Assembly (NCBI GenBank): GCA_013153495.1
Contig: JAADEH010000003.1
Location: 1-64,000, forward strand
Origin: Aquificota bacterium
GTDB taxonomy: Bacteria > Aquificota > Aquificia > Aquificales > Aquificaceae
Length of the DNA: 64,000 bases
Reading direction: 5' to 3'
The number at the start of each line of letters is the position of its first letter. Within the stretch, counting starts at the first letter, position 1. A program made the translations under genes and the position numbers. Shown here piece after piece: positions 61,520 through 64,000 of this stretch. Under the pieces are notes generated by a model that had not been told where the DNA came from, did no database searches, and saw only the letters and a program-made list of their open reading frames with translations.

Positions 61520-64000
61520 ATGAAGATAGTCATAGTCGGCAACGGTATAGCTGGAACCGCTTTGGTAGAAGAGATACTCCAGCACAGCAACGGTAAAGAC
61601 GTTCGTATTCAAGTGTTCGGAGACGAGAAGTATATAGGCTACAACAGGATACTCATAACGGACGTGCTGGCAGGCAGGAAGCTGATGAGCGAGATATACA
61701 TCAAAAGGTGGCAGTGGTATGAGGAGAGGGGAGTAAGGCTCGAGATAGGGAGGAGGGTTGACAGGCTCTTCCCTAAAAAGAAGATGCTCGTAACGGAGGA
61801 CGGGGACCTATTCAACTACGACAAAATTGTGATAGCTACGGGTAGTAAACCCTTCATACCTCCATCCATAAAGGGAACGGACAAGAAAGGAGTTTTTACT
61901 TACAGAACCGCAGATGACGTTTTCAAAATACTTGACCTTGCTCGTGTTTCCGAGAGGGCTGTGGTCATAGGTGGAGGACTGCTTGGTCTTGAGGTGGCAA
62001 AGGCTCTCAAAGACATAGGGCTTGAAGTGTATTTGGTTCACATCTTTGACACTCTCATGGAGCAACAGTTAGACAAAACTGCCTCCGAGCTTCTGAGAAG
62101 AGACCTTGAGAACATGGGAATAAAGGTTCTCCTTGAGAAGGATACGAGGGAAATACTCGGAGACAAGAAAGCGGAAGGGGTGAGATTTGCGGACGGCGAG
62201 GAGCTTCCTGCGGACTTTGTGGTGATAGCTACGGGCATAAGACCTAACGCTGAGGTGGGAATAAAGTCGGGACTTAAGGTTAACAGGGGAATAGTGGTTG
62301 ACGACTACATGGAGACCTCCGCAAGCGACGTCTATGCGGTGGGCGAGTGTATAGAACATAGAGGAAAGACCTTCGGTTTAGTCGCTCCCATAATGGAGCA
62401 GGTCAAGGTGTGTGCTCACAACCTTCTGCACGGAAACGAGAAGAAGTATGAAGGTTCTATCACCTACGCTATGCTCAAGGTCGCAGGCATAAACCTCTTC
62501 TCCGCAGGGGAGTTTAAGGAAAAGGAAAACGACGAAGTCGTCTCTTTCTTAGATAACGGAAAATCTATATACCGCAAAGCGGTCGTTCGGGATAACAAAA
62601 TTGTAGGCACAATATTGTATGGAGACATAAAAGGAAACAATTACTTACTCGACCTCATAAAGACGGGCAAGGACATATCCGACGAGCGTCCCTTCTTCCT
62701 CATAAAGCACATAGTTCCCAAGGACATAACCGAGGCTGAGGAGCTAAAGGATACCGATATCGTCTGCAACTGCAATGCGGTAACCAAGGGAGACATAGTC
62801 AAAGCTATACTTGAGAAGGGCGCAAAGACCCTTGAGGACATTCAGGCTATAACGAAGGCTTCTACCTCTTGCGGTTCCTGTGCGGAGCTTGTGGAACAGA
62901 TACTCAGGCAGTATGTAAAGGAGAGACCCACCAGGGTTAACAAGATTGAGGTAATCAAGAAAGAGCTTCACCCCTTTGACCCAGAGTTTAAGGAGCGCAT
63001 GAAGAAATACTTTGAGGACGGAAACTGGGAGAACATACCCGAAGACGACAGGGATGTGCGCTTCAAGTGGTATGGGATATTCTACAGAAAGGCTACCCCC
63101 GGCTATTGGATGGTCAGAATTCGTGTTCCCAACGGAAGGCTCACCTACGAGCAGGCAAAGGTGGTTTCCCACCTTTCGGAGAAGTTCTGCAGGGGAGAGG
63201 TGGAGATAACCTCCCGTCAGCAACTCCAGATTAGGTGGATAGAGCTTAAAAACATTCCAGAGATATTGGAGGCTCTAAACAGTGTAGGTCTTACCACCCT
63301 CCAGACGGGAATGGACAACATAAGGAACGTTACAGGAGACCCCCTTACGGGACTTGCGGAAGACTCGCTAATAGATACTCTGAAGCTCACCAGAGACATA
63401 ACGAACGTCTTTCTCGGCAAGAAAAAGTATGCGGACCTTCCCAGGAAGTTCAACGTGGCAGTCCTCGGCTCCCAGACCGACTCCATAAACGCTATGTTCA
63501 ACGATATATGCCTTTACCTTGCCCAGAAGGACGGAAAGCTCGGCTTTAACGTCTATTTGGGTGGGAAGATAGGTTCGGGGGGACCGGTCAAAGCTGTTGA
63601 CATGGACATGTTCATAGAACCTTACGAAGCTCCCGACCTGTGCAAGGCGGTATTTGACATCTACATAACCTTCGGCAACAGGGACAACAGGTCCAAAAAC
63701 AGACTCTTTTTCCTAATTCAAGAGTGGGGAGTTGATAGGTTCAGGGAGGAGATAGAACAGAGGTTATACAAGGCTATGCCTTCTAAGGGAGAGGACCTCG
63801 TCAATAGACGAGGTGAGCGTGAGGGGATTATAAACCTCAGGAACGGAACCTTTGCAGTTTCTGCCATAGTCCCCGCAGGCAAGATAAAGGCTAAGGACCT
63901 GAGAGAAGCAGCTGAGCTTTCCAGAAAGTATGGAAGCAGAGAACTCAGACTGAGCGTCTATCAAAACCTTTACATACCTAACGTTCCAGAGGAAAATCTC
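61520..64000 (+). CDS. nirB: Fused NAD(P)H-linked nitrite reductase, partial
   Basis: 827 codons are visible; the gene runs past the right edge. Residues 1-400 are a pyridine nucleotide-disulfide reductase (FAD loop GNGIAG, second dinucleotide loop VVIGGGLLGLEV). At about 413-455 a BFD-like 2Fe-2S domain follows (CNCNAV ... SCGSC). From about 500 the sequence is the sirohaem/4Fe-4S half of ferredoxin-type nitrite reductases (RFKWYGIFYRKATPGYW, VEITSRQQLQIRWI, NIRNVTGDPLTG). The cysteine cluster motif for sirohaem lies beyond the window. It should reduce nitrite to ammonium for assimilation. Ribosome binding site GCAGGAGG (61506-61513) and an exact sigma-54 promoter precede it. Confidence 0.88.
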   Translation, partial: MKIVIVGNGIAGTALVEEILQHSNGKDVRIQVFGDEKYIGYNRILITDVLAGRKLMSEIYIKRWQWYEERGVRLEIGRRVDRLFPKKKMLVTEDGDLFNYDKIVIATGSKPFIPPSIKGTDKKGVFTYRTADDVFKILDLARVSERAVVIGGGLLGLEVAKALKDIGLEVYLVHIFDTLMEQQLDKTASELLRRDLENMGIKVLLEKDTREILGDKKAEGVRFADGEELPADFVVIATGIRPNAEVGIKSGLKVNRGIVVDDYMETSASDVYAVGECIEHRGKTFGLVAPIMEQVKVCAHNLLHGNEKKYEGSITYAMLKVAGINLFSAGEFKEKENDEVVSFLDNGKSIYRKAVVRDNKIVGTILYGDIKGNNYLLDLIKTGKDISDERPFFLIKHIVPKDITEAEELKDTDIVCNCNAVTKGDIVKAILEKGAKTLEDIQAITKASTSCGSCAELVEQILRQYVKERPTRVNKIEVIKKELHPFDPEFKERMKKYFEDGNWENIPEDDRDVRFKWYGIFYRKATPGYWMVRIRVPNGRLTYEQAKVVSHLSEKFCRGEVEITSRQQLQIRWIELKNIPEILEALNSVGLTTLQTGMDNIRNVTGDPLTGLAEDSLIDTLKLTRDITNVFLGKKKYADLPRKFNVAVLGSQTDSINAMFNDICLYLAQKDGKLGFNVYLGGKIGSGGPVKAVDMDMFIEPYEAPDLCKAVFDIYITFGNRDNRSKNRLFFLIQEWGVDRFREEIEQRLYKAMPSKGEDLVNRRGEREGIINLRNGTFAVSAIVPAGKIKAKDLREAAELSRKYGSRELRLSVYQNLYIPNVPEENL

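Overview
The window comes from a thermophilic, autotrophic bacterium of the Aquificaceae (Aquificota), close to Aquifex, Hydrogenobacter or Hydrogenivirga. The signs are a LeuT-type transporter that matches the Aquifex protein nearly end to end, a free-standing tRNA-binding protein of the Aquifex Trbp111 type, a CC-adding-type tRNA nucleotidyltransferase of about 510 residues, an S19 protein with a long N-terminal extension, futalosine-pathway menaquinone synthesis (MqnC), and a biotin carboxylase of the pyruvate/2-oxoglutarate carboxylase type used around the reductive TCA cycle. Arg codons are mostly AGG/AGA and the genes are tightly packed with many 1-17 base overlaps.

Layout. 1-5521: end of tuf and the S10 ribosomal protein operon (rpsJ to rpsQ). 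5559-9536: small membrane protein, ribBA, a small coiled-coil protein, a membrane diguanylate cyclase, Trbp111 and thiol peroxidase. 9559-15044: GGCT-like protein, gcvPB, four exported or unknown proteins and an outer-membrane barrel. 15172-19659: mqnC, then two lipoproteins and a lipoprotein di-haem peroxidase. 19677-22983: flavodoxin-like protein, an AbrB antitoxin with a decayed PIN toxin, asd, and a 12-helix membrane protein with a LuxR DNA-binding tail. 23030-25345: an AT-rich, repeat-built secreted protein. 25596-27557: aspartate aminotransferase and an MNT/HEPN pair. 27584-31645: a flagellar filament operon (sigma-28 promoter, flagellin, flaG, fliD, fliS, fliT-like). 31648-45422: a long minus-strand block (ATPase, moeA, CC-adding enzyme, rusA, leuT homologue, mtnP, leuC, ftsH, tilS, trpB2). 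45503-47990: folC and an EAL-HDOD protein. 47980-51196: ccsB and the rpsF-ssb-[PhnD-like]-rpsR-rplI operon. 51220-61448: an orphan secreted protein, speE, ksgA, biotin carboxylase, a lipoprotein, kamA-like, topA, tRNA-Phe, a beta-CASP nuclease, tRNA-Arg and a second HEPN module. 61520-64000: a fused nitrite reductase, open at the right edge, behind a textbook sigma-54 promoter.

The most striking pattern is a start-site architecture: about fifteen genes that begin transcription units have no Shine-Dalgarno but carry a -10 hexamer (TATAAT, TAGAAT or TAAAAT) only 6-9 bases before the start codon, which predicts leaderless mRNAs. Internal operon genes instead have strong GGAGGT sites. Two divergent pairs (ksgA/biotin carboxylase, 19 bp apart; tRNA-Phe/beta-CASP nuclease, an 18-bp palindrome) compress this further. 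Other points worth following are the reductase-BFD-nitrite reductase fusion with its sigma-54 promoter, the 12-helix LuxR regulator beside the secreted repeat protein, two HEPN/MNT modules (one with a degenerate partner), the PIN toxin relic, the PhnD-like gene inside a ribosomal operon, a Shine-Dalgarno-sequestering hairpin ahead of the porin, and the S19 extension.
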